Assembly (NCBI GenBank): GCA_903896595.1
Contig: CAITYL010000231.1
Coordinates: 1 to 32,622, forward strand
Reading direction: 5' to 3'
Length of the DNA: 32,622 bases
Origin: an uncultured Lentisphaerota bacterium
GTDB taxonomy: Bacteria; Verrucomicrobiota; Lentisphaeria; Oligosphaerales; CAITYL01
Shown here: positions 8,160-14,705 of the stretch, in pieces
Layout of the letters: every line of letters begins with the position of its first letter
How positions within the stretch are numbered: position 1 is the first letter of the stretch
The notes under the pieces: model-generated
Database searches by the model: none
What the model saw: the letters and a program-made list of their open reading frames with translations, nothing else
Told to the model about the DNA's origin: nothing
Translations under genes and position numbers: made by a program

Positions 8160-8522
8160 TTATTTCTTCTCTTCAGCGAGGGTGGCGGTGGCGACCTCAA
8201 TGCGGATATTGCTGCTCCGCTTGCGGATGCGGCCGGCCGAGCCGCGGGCTTTGGGCCGGAAGCGGCGCAAGGTTTGACCCTCACCCACCTGGGCGGTCTT
8301 GACCACCAAATCGGCGACCTTGACATTCTCGCCGCGTTCATTGTTCTCGGCGTTGGCGATCGCCGACTTGAGGGTTTCCGCCACCAATCGGGCGGCCTTG
8401 CGCGGCATCAGTTCCACCATGCGCAGGGCTTCCGTGGCGGTTTTGCCCTGAATCAAGCGGGTCACGTGCCTGGTTTTGAAGGCCGAGATGCGCGCATTCT
8501 TGGTAATGGCTCGTGCTTCCAT
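8160..8522 (-). CDS. rplV: 50S ribosomal protein L22
   Basis: A 120-residue L22 starting at the ATG at 8522 (MEARAITKNARISAFKTRHV), with the family core LMPRKAARLVAETLKSAIANAEN and the tunnel-lining beta-hairpin GQTLRRFRPKARGSAGRIRKRSSNI. An AAGCAGG-type ribosome site precedes it. It is the first ribosomal gene of this operon; rpsS, which almost always precedes rplV, is not here. The frame stays open upstream of 8522, but that part shows no L22 similarity. Confidence 0.96.
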   Translation of the reverse strand: MEARAITKNARISAFKTRHVTRLIQGKTATEALRMVELMPRKAARLVAETLKSAIANAENNERGENVKVADLVVKTAQVGEGQTLRRFRPKARGSAGRIRKRSSNIRIEVATATLAEEKK

Positions 8523-8607
8523 AACCTGCTTTTCTTCCGTAAAAGTGTTGCCTGTCTCGAACGTACTGAATGTATGTCTCATCGCCGCGACCTCACGGCC
8601 GCCACGC

Positions 8608-9384
8608 TTATTCACCAGCCCGCACTCGCAATCCCGGCGCCAACTCAGCCACCCGGCCTTCCACCGGTATCGCCGCGCTGACCCCTGGACGTGTGTCGAC
8701 CACCCGCAAGCGGGCCACCACACGGTCACCTTGATACACCCGCCAAAGCCCGCCGGGACGTACCCCAGCCTCGGCTCCGGCGTCCAAAATGACGACGCCC
8801 AAGTCCGCATCCACGGACCGCACCCGACAGACCCGCACGCCCGTTTCCTCTACCCCGCCTCGCCCAGCGACTATCGGCGGACTCGCCTCCAGACGTTCAC
8901 ACGTCCGGATGACTTCGTCGAAACGGCGGCGAACTTCCTGCCGCACCACCTCACTTGTCCCGAGGGTGTCCAGAAGCGCGGTCACATACCCGCCGAACTC
9001 CCGAAACCTGACACTGGCCGTTCGGTAACCGGCCTGCACCACCTCCAGACGCGCCAACGTGTCATGCCACCCGATCCCCGGCCCTTGGCCGGTGTCCGCC
9101 GCCAGCAACCAGCCGGCGGTCTGCGCCTGCAGAGCGTCAAACGCTTCCTGCTGGCGGCGGGCTTGAAGTTGCAGGGCGGCCAACCGTTGCCGTTCCCGCT
9201 CCAACTCCCGCTCGCTGCGAACCAACGCCACGTTTAATTCCGCGCACCGCTGCTCCGCATTCTGTCGTGCCAGTTCCGCCTCACGCAACCGTAGCGCCAA
9301 GTCGTCACCGAACACAACCGGACCGGGCAACACCGCCACGACGACGATGAAGCACAAAGCCTGTACTTTAGCACGGGTTCTCAT
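8608..9384 (-). CDS. Secreted coiled-coil protein with FlgT-like C-terminal domain
   Basis: A 258-residue protein not assignable to a named family. From the ATG at 9384 it has a Sec signal peptide (MRTRAKVQALCFIVVVAVLP, cut near VVFG-D). Residues 30-85 are charged heptad-like repeats rich in Glu, Arg, Leu and Ala, typical of a coiled coil. The C-terminal 75 residues contain VRSVDADLGVVILDAGAEAGVRPGGLWRVYQGDRVVARLRVV, which resembles the small beta-barrel domains (FlgT C-terminal type) found in PVC-bacterial periplasmic proteins. It directly precedes rplV with an 85-nt gap, taking the place where rpsS is expected. Cotranscription is possible but a functional link is not evident. Confidence 0.7.
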   Translation of the reverse strand: MRTRAKVQALCFIVVVAVLPGPVVFGDDLALRLREAELARQNAEQRCAELNVALVRSERELERERQRLAALQLQARRQQEAFDALQAQTAGWLLAADTGQGPGIGWHDTLARLEVVQAGYRTASVRFREFGGYVTALLDTLGTSEVVRQEVRRRFDEVIRTCERLEASPPIVAGRGGVEETGVRVCRVRSVDADLGVVILDAGAEAGVRPGGLWRVYQGDRVVARLRVVDTRPGVSAAIPVEGRVAELAPGLRVRAGE

Positions 9385-9544
9385 ACTGTCCAACCGGGTC
9401 GTAAACTTTTTTCTTGACGGGGTTCGGCGACTCTCGACGGGCCCGCCAGGGCAACTCCAAATCGGCACAGTTTATACTATAGTCGGGGAAGGGGGTACTT
9501 CACTTCCGCGCCCAGGAGGGGGGCATGACATGATTGTCGGCTGA

Positions 9545-9709
9545 GGCCACCCTTTTGGAAAAGGATGCTCCCTTTGCGGATTCCGCAGGCCGCCCCAGTG
9601 CAAATATCGACGATTGGGGCACCGGGGAGGCCTGCGGAATCCGCAAAAGGCACAAACAGGTTTGACGGAGGGTTTGGGAACCGCCTCTCCTCAAAAGGGG
9701 GTTCCCAAC
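9545..9709 (+). repeat. Dispersed double-hairpin repeat, copy A
   Basis: Parts in order: a GGCCACCCTTTT leader with a short hairpin; a left arm TTTGCGGATTCCGCAGGC (9573-9590); a 39-nt spacer; the exact complementary right arm (9630-9647); a conserved AGGCACAAACAGGTTTGACG stretch; and a second hairpin TTGGGAACC / GGTTCCCAA (9674-9682, 9700-9708). All parts outside the spacer recur at 15617-15811. Copy A lacks about 30 nt between leader and left arm that copy B has. The spacer matches copy B better when reverse-complemented. No ORF or transposase lies inside; it looks like a small non-autonomous mobile or structured RNA element. Confidence 0.85.
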
Positions 9710-9797
9710 ATCATCCGACAAAACGGTCATGCACCGCGGACATTTTCCTTAACTTATGGCGGACGCAGTGGCCAAGCGTGCCTTTGATGAATACGTT

Positions 9798-10979
9798 ATG
9801 CGCATGATGCATCACCGTTGCCACCGCCTGGCTGTGTGGGGAATGCTGGTCCTGCTGACCGGCGTCCGGGTTCAGGCGTATCAACCCGCGACGTGGCAGG
9901 AGGAGAAGTGGACCCCGGTCCAACTCAGCCTGCTGTGGCCATATCAGCTCTTCCATGAAACGTATAACGTGCGCGGCTTCCGCCTGGGGGTGCTGACCAC
10001 CGAAAACCGGGATGTCTATGGGCTGGATCTCGGGTTGATCAACGGGAGCGAACGCTTTGGCGGCGTCCAGTTTTGCGGGTACGAGGCCAAGACGCGGGAC
10101 GCGGCTGGTGTGCAGTTGGCTCTGGGGTTTGTCCGGGTGGACGATTACGATGCCTGGGGAGTACAGTTGGCCGGCCTGGGCATCAGCGTCCGCGACTTCC
10201 GCGGGGTGCAGCTGGCCGGCGTGCTGAATTACAACCGTCACGCCAAGGGAGTGTTGTTCGCCCTCTATGAGACCAATGCGGACACGCTGTCCGGCATTCA
10301 GTTGGCCGGACTTCACGGCATGGCTGACGAGTTGAGCGGGGTCCAGTTCGCCGTGGGGCTGGCCGAGGTTCACCGCCAGCCCATGGCGGGCGTTCAACTG
10401 GCCGGATTGATGGCGGAGGCGCCACGCTTGCGTGGCCTACAGTTCGCCCTGGGCGTTGACCGCATCCGCAGCGAAACCTTCCGCGGCGCCCAGATTGCCG
10501 GCTTGGCGGCATTTGCCGTGCCGGCCCGAACGCTTCCTGAAGGCGCCAGCCCGGCGGATGAGCCGGCCGTGGTGGAAACGGACGGCTACGGCCTGCAATT
10601 GGCCACCGTGGTCTGCGAGAACTTCTCCCTGTCCGGCGCCATGCTGGCGCTGGGTTGGAATGACACTCGCAACACCATGGACGGGTTGCAGTTCGCCGTG
10701 GTGCTTAATCATGCCAGCGAAATGGATGGCCTTCAGTTTGGCGTGGCGTTCAATCATGCGCGTGGGGTGGACGGGATTCAGTTGGCCCTGTTCAATTCGG
10801 CGGACCAGATCTCCGGTCTTCAATTCGGCGCGGTCAACAGTGCCGACATCATGGACGGCGGCCTCCAGTTCGGCCTGATCAATTACAGCCGCCAGCTCAA
10901 GGGCGTCCAAATCGGCCTGCTCAATGTCGGCCGCAACTGCTACGTACCCTGCCTGCCCCTGGTCAACGCCAAGTTCTGA
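9798..10979 (+). CDS. LA_2272-type surface repeat protein
   Basis: A 393-residue exported protein. The preferred ATG (9798) gives a signal peptide MRMMHHRCHRLAVWGMLVLL ending near VQA-YQ; an ATG at 9756 would add 14 residues before it, and neither has a clear ribosome site. The body holds about 14 imperfect repeats of 18-25 residues built on G-[VL]-Q-[LF]-[AG]-x-[LVG], such as GVQLAGL, GLQFAVVLN, GLQFGVAFN and GVQIGLLN, the pattern of the LA_2272 surface repeat. Such repeats are expected to form a regular beta structure at the outer membrane or cell surface. It ends in LPLVNAKF. Function is unknown. It stands alone between repeat A and a heptamer array. Confidence 0.8.
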   Translation: MRMMHHRCHRLAVWGMLVLLTGVRVQAYQPATWQEEKWTPVQLSLLWPYQLFHETYNVRGFRLGVLTTENRDVYGLDLGLINGSERFGGVQFCGYEAKTRDAAGVQLALGFVRVDDYDAWGVQLAGLGISVRDFRGVQLAGVLNYNRHAKGVLFALYETNADTLSGIQLAGLHGMADELSGVQFAVGLAEVHRQPMAGVQLAGLMAEAPRLRGLQFALGVDRIRSETFRGAQIAGLAAFAVPARTLPEGASPADEPAVVETDGYGLQLATVVCENFSLSGAMLALGWNDTRNTMDGLQFAVVLNHASEMDGLQFGVAFNHARGVDGIQLALFNSADQISGLQFGAVNSADIMDGGLQFGLINYSRQLKGVQIGLLNVGRNCYVPCLPLVNAKF

Positions 10980-10980
10980 C

Positions 10981-11015
10981 GTGAAACGTGAAACGTGAGG
11001 CGTGAAACGTGAGGC
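10981..11015 (+). repeat. Heptanucleotide tandem repeat
   Basis: Five 7-bp units directly after the preceding stop codon: GTGAAAC, GTGAAAC, GTGAGGC, GTGAAAC, GTGAGGC. It is a simple-sequence tract in noncoding DNA and may vary in copy number between strains. A further purine-rich run with ATGAAGA/ATCATGAAGA units lies at about 11076-11102. Confidence 0.85.
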
Positions 11016-11130
11016 AGAAGGCGCAGGGGAACCGCCAAAACAGCCCAAAACCCCGTTCCAATTCAAATTTTCACCATGAAGAACCTGAAGATCATGAAGA
11101 AAACGCGCTAACCTTCACCCGCAAAATATG

Positions 11131-11197
11131 TTGAACAGGAGAAATCAGGAGAGAACGTAGAAAAACGTCTCTGTGGCCTCTGCTGCCTCCTGTTCAA
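11131..11197 (+). repeat. 67-bp hairpin repeat with 11-bp inverted ends, copy 1
   Basis: The ends TTGAACAGGAG and CTCCTGTTCAA are perfect inverted repeats. A copy of exactly 67 bp with 60 identical positions lies at 12259-12325 in the same orientation, so the pair brackets trxB. The inner part can pair in both copies through different bases. It lies 19 nt past the trxB stop and could act as a transcript-end hairpin. Confidence 0.85.
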
Positions 11198-11216
11198 TAT
11201 TCTGAACCGGTGCGGG

Positions 11217-12164
11217 TTAAGATTCGGCAAGCGGCGGTTGCGCGGCCAGCCAACGCTCGGCCTCGATGGCGGCCTGGCAGCCTTGGCCGGCGGCGGTGAC
11301 CGCCTGCTGGTAGACATGGTCCACGCAATCGCCGGCGGCGAACACGCCGGGCACGGCGGTGGCGGTGCCGGGACCGGGCAGCCGCAAGTAGCCCTCGGCG
11401 TCGGTTTCCAACTGACCGCGGAACGCGCCGGTGCTGGGATCGTGGCCGATGGCGACAAACAGGGCACCACACGCCAGTGCGGACTCCGCACCGCTGGCCG
11501 TGTCACGCAGGCGCAGGCCGGTGACCTTGCCCGCCGCTGGGTCCAGGATGTCCGCCACCACCGTGTTCCAGTGGATCTCGATCTTGGCGTTGCCACGGAC
11601 GCGGTCCTGCATGATCTGGGAACCGCGGAGACGGTCGCGCCGGTGCAGTAAATGGACGCGCGAGGCGAACCGGGTGAGGAACAGCGCCTCTTCCAGGGCG
11701 GAATCGCCGCCGCCGGCCACCGCCACCGGCACGTTGCGGAAAAAGGCGCCGTCGCAGGTGGCGCAGGACGAAACACCCTTGGTCTTGAGCGCTTCTTCGG
11801 CGGGCAGCCCCAACCAGCGTGGCGTCGCCCCGGTGGCGATGATCAACGCCCGGCAGGTCAGTGGCTCGCCGCCGTCCAGTGTCAGGGTGTGCGGCCCGGC
11901 CTCCGTGCGGAGTTCGCAGGCGGTGACCGCGGCGCTTTGGAAACGGGCGCCGAAATGGGCCGCCTGTTTTTTGAACGCCTCCATCAGGTCGTAGCCCTGC
12001 ACGCCTTCCGGAAAGCCGGGATAGTTTTCCACCAGCGTGGTCTGGGTCAGTTGTCCGCCCGGCAGCGTTCCCGACAAAACCAGTGGCGCCAGGCCCGCCC
12101 GCGCGGCGTAAATGGCCGCCGTCAGCCCTGCCGGGCCCGAACCGATGATGATGAGCTGTTCCAT
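11217..12164 (-). CDS. trxB: Thioredoxin-disulfide reductase
   Basis: A 315-residue flavoenzyme that passes electrons from NADPH through FAD to thioredoxin in the cytoplasm. The FAD-binding motif GSGPAG is at residues 8-13, the redox pair C134-A-T-C137 lies in the family signature SCATCDGAFF, the NADPH-binding GGGDSALEEA is at 151-160, and the second FAD motif GVFAAGDCVD is near the end. Length is normal. It is monocistronic, divergent from marC, and lies between the two copies of a 67-bp hairpin repeat. Confidence 0.96.
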   Translation of the reverse strand: MEQLIIIGSGPAGLTAAIYAARAGLAPLVLSGTLPGGQLTQTTLVENYPGFPEGVQGYDLMEAFKKQAAHFGARFQSAAVTACELRTEAGPHTLTLDGGEPLTCRALIIATGATPRWLGLPAEEALKTKGVSSCATCDGAFFRNVPVAVAGGGDSALEEALFLTRFASRVHLLHRRDRLRGSQIMQDRVRGNAKIEIHWNTVVADILDPAAGKVTGLRLRDTASGAESALACGALFVAIGHDPSTGAFRGQLETDAEGYLRLPGPGTATAVPGVFAAGDCVDHVYQQAVTAAGQGCQAAIEAERWLAAQPPLAES

Positions 12165-12258
12165 GGGGACGAAGTTTCCATAACTAAAAGGTGAACCGTA
12201 GATTGCCGAATATTGAACCGCAGAATCACGAAGTCAACCGCCCCACCCGTAAATGCAT

Positions 12259-12325
12259 TTGAACAGGAGAAATCAGGAGAGAATGGAGAAAAAATTCTCT
12301 GTGCCCTCTGTGGCCTCCTGTTCAA
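12259..12325 (+). repeat. 67-bp hairpin repeat with 11-bp inverted ends, copy 2
   Basis: Same element as at 11131, again exactly 67 bp. Here the inner stem is AGAGAAT / ATTCTCT, whereas copy 1 pairs GAGACGT (with one bulged A) to ACGTCTC. It lies in the trxB-marC intergenic region, 95 nt upstream of the trxB start. Confidence 0.85.
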
Positions 12326-12364
12326 AATGCCGAATCTGCGATTACACGGCGTTGTTTTTAGTGT

Positions 12365-12375
12365 GGTATTATACC
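12365..12375. promoter_or_regulatory. Candidate operator palindrome upstream of marC
   Basis: GGTATTATACC is a perfect 11-bp palindrome in the AT-rich part of the trxB-marC divergent gap, 61 nt before the marC start. It overlaps TATTAT, a possible -10 element. No cognate regulator is visible. Confidence 0.3.
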
Positions 12376-12435
12376 ATTTAGCGCCTACCGTACCGGGTGT
12401 GTTCCATAACGCATAGCAAGGTGAGGCTTTTTTAC

Positions 12436-13044
12436 ATGACGGATGGTGCCGGTTTTTTTCTCAGCGTGTGGATCAAGTTCTTTTTCCTGTTCACGCCCTT
12501 TTTCGCGCTGTCGATGTTCCTGGTCATGACCAAGGGGTACACCGAGGGAGCGCGGCGCAAGCTGGCGTTGCGGATCAGCGGCGCGGTCGGGGGCATCTGC
12601 CTGGCCCTGTTCTTCTTCGGCAACGTGGTGTTTGCGCTGTTCGGAATTACCCTGGACGCGTTCCGGATCGGGGCGGGCGCGCTGCTGTTCCTGACCGCGG
12701 TCGGGCTGGTCCAGTCCAAGCCGATCCAGACCGACGGTAACGAGGAGGACATTGCGGTGGTGCCGCTGGCGATGCCGATCATTGTCGGGCCCGCGACCAC
12801 CGGCACGTTGCTGGTGCTGGGCGCGGAAATCACCGAGCCGGCCCGGAAAGTCTGGGGGAGCCTGGCGCTGGTGCTGGCGGTGGTCTGCGTCGGCGTGATC
12901 CTGCTGCTGGGCTCCTACATTGAGCGGCAGGTCGGCAAGCGCGGCCTCAACATCCTGAGCAAGGTGACCGGCCTGGTCCTGGCGGCGCTGGCCGCCCAAA
13001 TGATCCTGACCGGCGTCCACCACTTCCTGGCCCAGGGCAACTGA
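12436..13044 (+). CDS. MarC-family integral membrane protein (UPF0056)
   Basis: A 202-residue protein with six hydrophobic helices, the size and pattern of the MarC/UPF0056 family. Family marks are the helix-1 run FFFLFTPFFALSMFLVMT, GITLDAFRIGAGALLFL near residues 75-91, and VVPLAMPIIVGPATTGTLLVLG near 110-131. The role of the family is unsettled; the older link to multiple antibiotic resistance was not upheld for E. coli MarC. The ATG at 12436 is chosen because AGGTGAGG lies about 9 nt upstream; an in-frame ATG 39 nt earlier has no such site. Its stop abuts the stop of the convergent PIN-toxin gene with no gap. Confidence 0.88.
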   Translation: MTDGAGFFLSVWIKFFFLFTPFFALSMFLVMTKGYTEGARRKLALRISGAVGGICLALFFFGNVVFALFGITLDAFRIGAGALLFLTAVGLVQSKPIQTDGNEEDIAVVPLAMPIIVGPATTGTLLVLGAEITEPARKVWGSLALVLAVVCVGVILLLGSYIERQVGKRGLNILSKVTGLVLAALAAQMILTGVHHFLAQGN

Positions 13045-13416
13045 TCAGGCCAGCATCAGCCCTGATCGGCAGAAGGAGGCGAAATCGGCGCGGTTGAGAG
13101 TGGCGAGACTCGCGCCAGAGCGGATGGCCACGGCGGCGATCATGCAGTCGGTCAGCGTTCCCCGCCGCCGGCCGGAGTCATTGAAGAGATGGGCGGCCAG
13201 GGGAGCATCGTCGATAAGAAACGGTTCCTTCACGGAACAGAGAAGATCGGCGGCCGTCACCACGCCGGGCGACAGCGGCCCGCACTGGTATTCGGCCCAG
13301 ACAATGGAACAGATGCCGATTCGTTCACGCTGAGCCAGCCAGCTTCGCAGCTTGCAATCCGCTTCACCTCCCGGTTCCTCGGCGGCGATCAGGAAATTGG
13401 TGTCAAGCATGATCAT
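13045..13416 (-). CDS. PIN-domain toxin (VapC-like)
   Basis: A 123-residue predicted RNase toxin. The acidic active-site residues of the PIN fold are D5 (MIMLDTNFLI), E42 (VWAEYQCG), D90 (TLTDCMIAA) and D111 (LNRADF). VapC-type toxins cleave tRNA or rRNA and stop translation until bound by their antitoxin. Its ATG overlaps the stop of the antitoxin gene (ATGA), the usual antitoxin-first arrangement. All catalytic acids are present, so it appears active. Confidence 0.9.
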   Translation of the reverse strand: MIMLDTNFLIAAEEPGGEADCKLRSWLAQRERIGICSIVWAEYQCGPLSPGVVTAADLLCSVKEPFLIDDAPLAAHLFNDSGRRRGTLTDCMIAAVAIRSGASLATLNRADFASFCRSGLMLA

Positions 13417-13688
13417 GGACGGTTTGACTCGCGGCGTTCATTCCGCACGGCCCGGATCCAGGCGGACCGTTGCTCGGGCGTCAGCCGGGACGCCTGTTGC
13501 AGCCGGTTGAGGGCATCTTCGCCGGTCGCCGGTTTTCCGCCCAGCAACTCTTTCTGTTGTAGCGCCGCATGAACCGCCCGCCGGATCACCTCCGACTTGG
13601 CCACGCCCCAAGTCACGGCCAGTTCCCGCAACTCCAGTACGGTGAGCGGGTCGAGCGAGTAGGTCCCTTTGGCTGTCATTTTCTTCAT
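13413..13688 (-). CDS. Ribbon-helix-helix antitoxin (VapB-like)
   Basis: A 91-residue protein with a ribbon-helix-helix DNA-binding start (residues 1-45): a strand at KGTYSLDP, helix LTVLELRELAVTWG, then VAKSEVIRRAVHAALQQ. The charged C-terminal part is expected to wrap the PIN toxin. Its promoter (TTGATG, 16-bp spacer, TATAGT) places the transcript start at or next to the ATG at 13688, so the mRNA may be leaderless; the second ATG at 13679 is an alternative start. A palindrome over the promoter suggests autorepression by the complex. Confidence 0.85.
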   Translation of the reverse strand: MKKMTAKGTYSLDPLTVLELRELAVTWGVAKSEVIRRAVHAALQQKELLGGKPATGEDALNRLQQASRLTPEQRSAWIRAVRNERRESNRP

Positions 13689-13694
13689 ACCATA

Positions 13695-13722
13695 ACTATA
13701 TGGCCATATTTTTTTACATCAA
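13695..13722 (-). promoter_or_regulatory. Promoter and palindromic operator of the VapBC-like module
   Basis: On the minus strand: -35 TTGATG (13722-13717), 16-bp spacer, -10 TATAGT (13700-13695). The perfect palindrome ATATGGCCATAT (13698-13709) covers the end of the spacer and part of the -10. A 9-bp part of it, ATATGGCCA, recurs at 13790-13798 in front of the divergent module. Confidence 0.65.
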
Positions 13723-13821
13723 TATGTCGGCAAATGTTTTCGATTGCGGGTACTGCCGGACAAATGCCACGAGAGGATGAGGTTTCTTGATATGGCCAAG
13801 TTTATGGCTATGTTCATATCC

Positions 13822-13827
13822 TATAAT
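13822..13827 (+). promoter_or_regulatory. Probable -10 element of the Phd/PIN module
   Basis: A perfect TATAAT lies 28 nt before the antitoxin ATG at 13856. The -35 is poor (TTTATG at 15-bp spacing), so activation or a weak promoter is possible. The related half-sites ATATGGCCA (13790) and TTATGGCTAT (13802) lie just upstream. Confidence 0.45.
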
Positions 13828-13855
13828 CAAGCTAGAATTAGAATGGCACCCACGT

Positions 13856-14104
13856 ATGCAAACGGCCAATATCGCGGAAGTGAAGGATCACTTAAGCCGT
13901 TTTCTCGCGCTGGTGGAGCAGGGCGAGGAAGTGGCCATCTGCAAGCGGAACGTACCGGTGGCCAGGATCATTCCGGTGCCCGCCAAAAAGTGCAACCGCA
14001 CCGTGTTGGGATGTGACCCCGGCAGTGTCCAGATCAATGGCGACATAACCGCTCCGGCAATGCCTGAAGCGGACTGGCACATGCATGTGGATGGCGAACC
14101 ATGA
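13856..14104 (+). CDS. Phd/YefM-family antitoxin
   Basis: An 82-residue antitoxin. The N-terminal Phd fold is MQTANIAEVKDHLSRFLALVEQGEEVAICKRNVPVARIIP: the first strand and helix set the substrate-like pattern AEVKxxLSxFLxxVExGEE, followed by the PVARIIP strand. The C-terminal half (after residue 45) is less conserved and should bind the toxin. The ATG at 13856 is preferred because upstream codons do not match the family and a TATAAT lies 28 nt before it. It overlaps the toxin start by 4 bases (ATGA). Confidence 0.88.
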   Translation: MQTANIAEVKDHLSRFLALVEQGEEVAICKRNVPVARIIPVPAKKCNRTVLGCDPGSVQINGDITAPAMPEADWHMHVDGEP

Positions 14105-14493
14105 AAGTGTTGCTGGACACGTGCTGCATGCTTTGGGCGGTGTCTGCTCCACAGCAGTTGCCGCCCAGGATCGTTGCCCTGTTGAGATTGCCCGCCACCG
14201 AGGTTTTTGTCTCTCCGATTTCATGTGCCGAGATCGCTTGCCTGACGGAACGAAACCGGATTACTCTCAATCGGCACTGGAAGACCTGGTTCAATGACAA
14301 TGTGCAAACCAACGGCTGGCAGTTGGTGGACATCGACTTGGCGATCATCCAAGAGGCCTATTCCCTGCCTGGCACGTTTCATCGTGACCCCGCCGACCGC
14401 ATCTTGGTCGCGACTTGCCGGTTGAAGGGGTTGTCATTGTTGACCGCCGACCGACTCATTCTTGACTACCCCCATGTGGACGCCCGGTGGTAG
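14101..14493 (+). CDS. PIN-domain toxin paired with Phd antitoxin
   Basis: A 130-residue PIN ribonuclease. The acids are D6 (VLLDTCCMLW), E44 (SPISCAEIACL), D96 and D99 (FHRDPADRILVATC) and D117 (LTADRLIL). The RDPADR stretch is typical of the PIN subgroup paired with Phd-type antitoxins. It is coupled to the antitoxin by an ATGA overlap and followed by a 41-codon ORF with a strong ribosome site. Confidence 0.9.
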   Translation: MKVLLDTCCMLWAVSAPQQLPPRIVALLRLPATEVFVSPISCAEIACLTERNRITLNRHWKTWFNDNVQTNGWQLVDIDLAIIQEAYSLPGTFHRDPADRILVATCRLKGLSLLTADRLILDYPHVDARW

Positions 14494-14504
14494 GAGGCTA
14501 CGGA

Positions 14505-14630
14505 ATGATGCGTTTTGCCAAGACAGTGATGATGGTTCAATGCATCACCTGTTTCCTGTTGCCACCCCTGTTGTTCAACCTGCCGCTTGAAATGGCCAGG
14601 GTGGCCATGACGGCGCAACAGGTTGTCTAA
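14505..14630 (+). CDS. 41-aa hydrophobic small protein, unknown
   Basis: A short ORF starting MMRFAKTVMM and ending AMTAQQVV. Residues 8-28 are mostly hydrophobic (VMMVQCITCFLLPPLLFNLP) and could span or bind the membrane; two Cys are at 13 and 16. An ideal ribosome site AGGAGG (14492-14497) lies 7 nt before the ATG and overlaps the PIN toxin stop codon, so translation is well supported and probably linked to the toxin message. I do not recognise a family. Chance is possible at this length, but the ribosome site makes it a good candidate. Confidence 0.5.
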   Translation: MMRFAKTVMMVQCITCFLLPPLLFNLPLEMARVAMTAQQVV

Positions 14631-14705
14631 GCGGGGGACTCGGCTGGTGGGCGTTGAGCCGAAAGCTGGAAAAGCTGGTGCCGCCGAAGGTTGGCCGGTA
14701 GAGGG

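Noticed and set aside
9573..9647. Repeat A/B considered as a CRISPR repeat or integron attC site
   Set aside because: Only one spacer per locus, arms inverted rather than direct, and no cas or integrase genes.
13698..13709. ATATGGCCATAT as a restriction-modification or integration site
   Set aside because: Its position over the VapB-like promoter fits an antitoxin operator better; no integrase or methylase is near.
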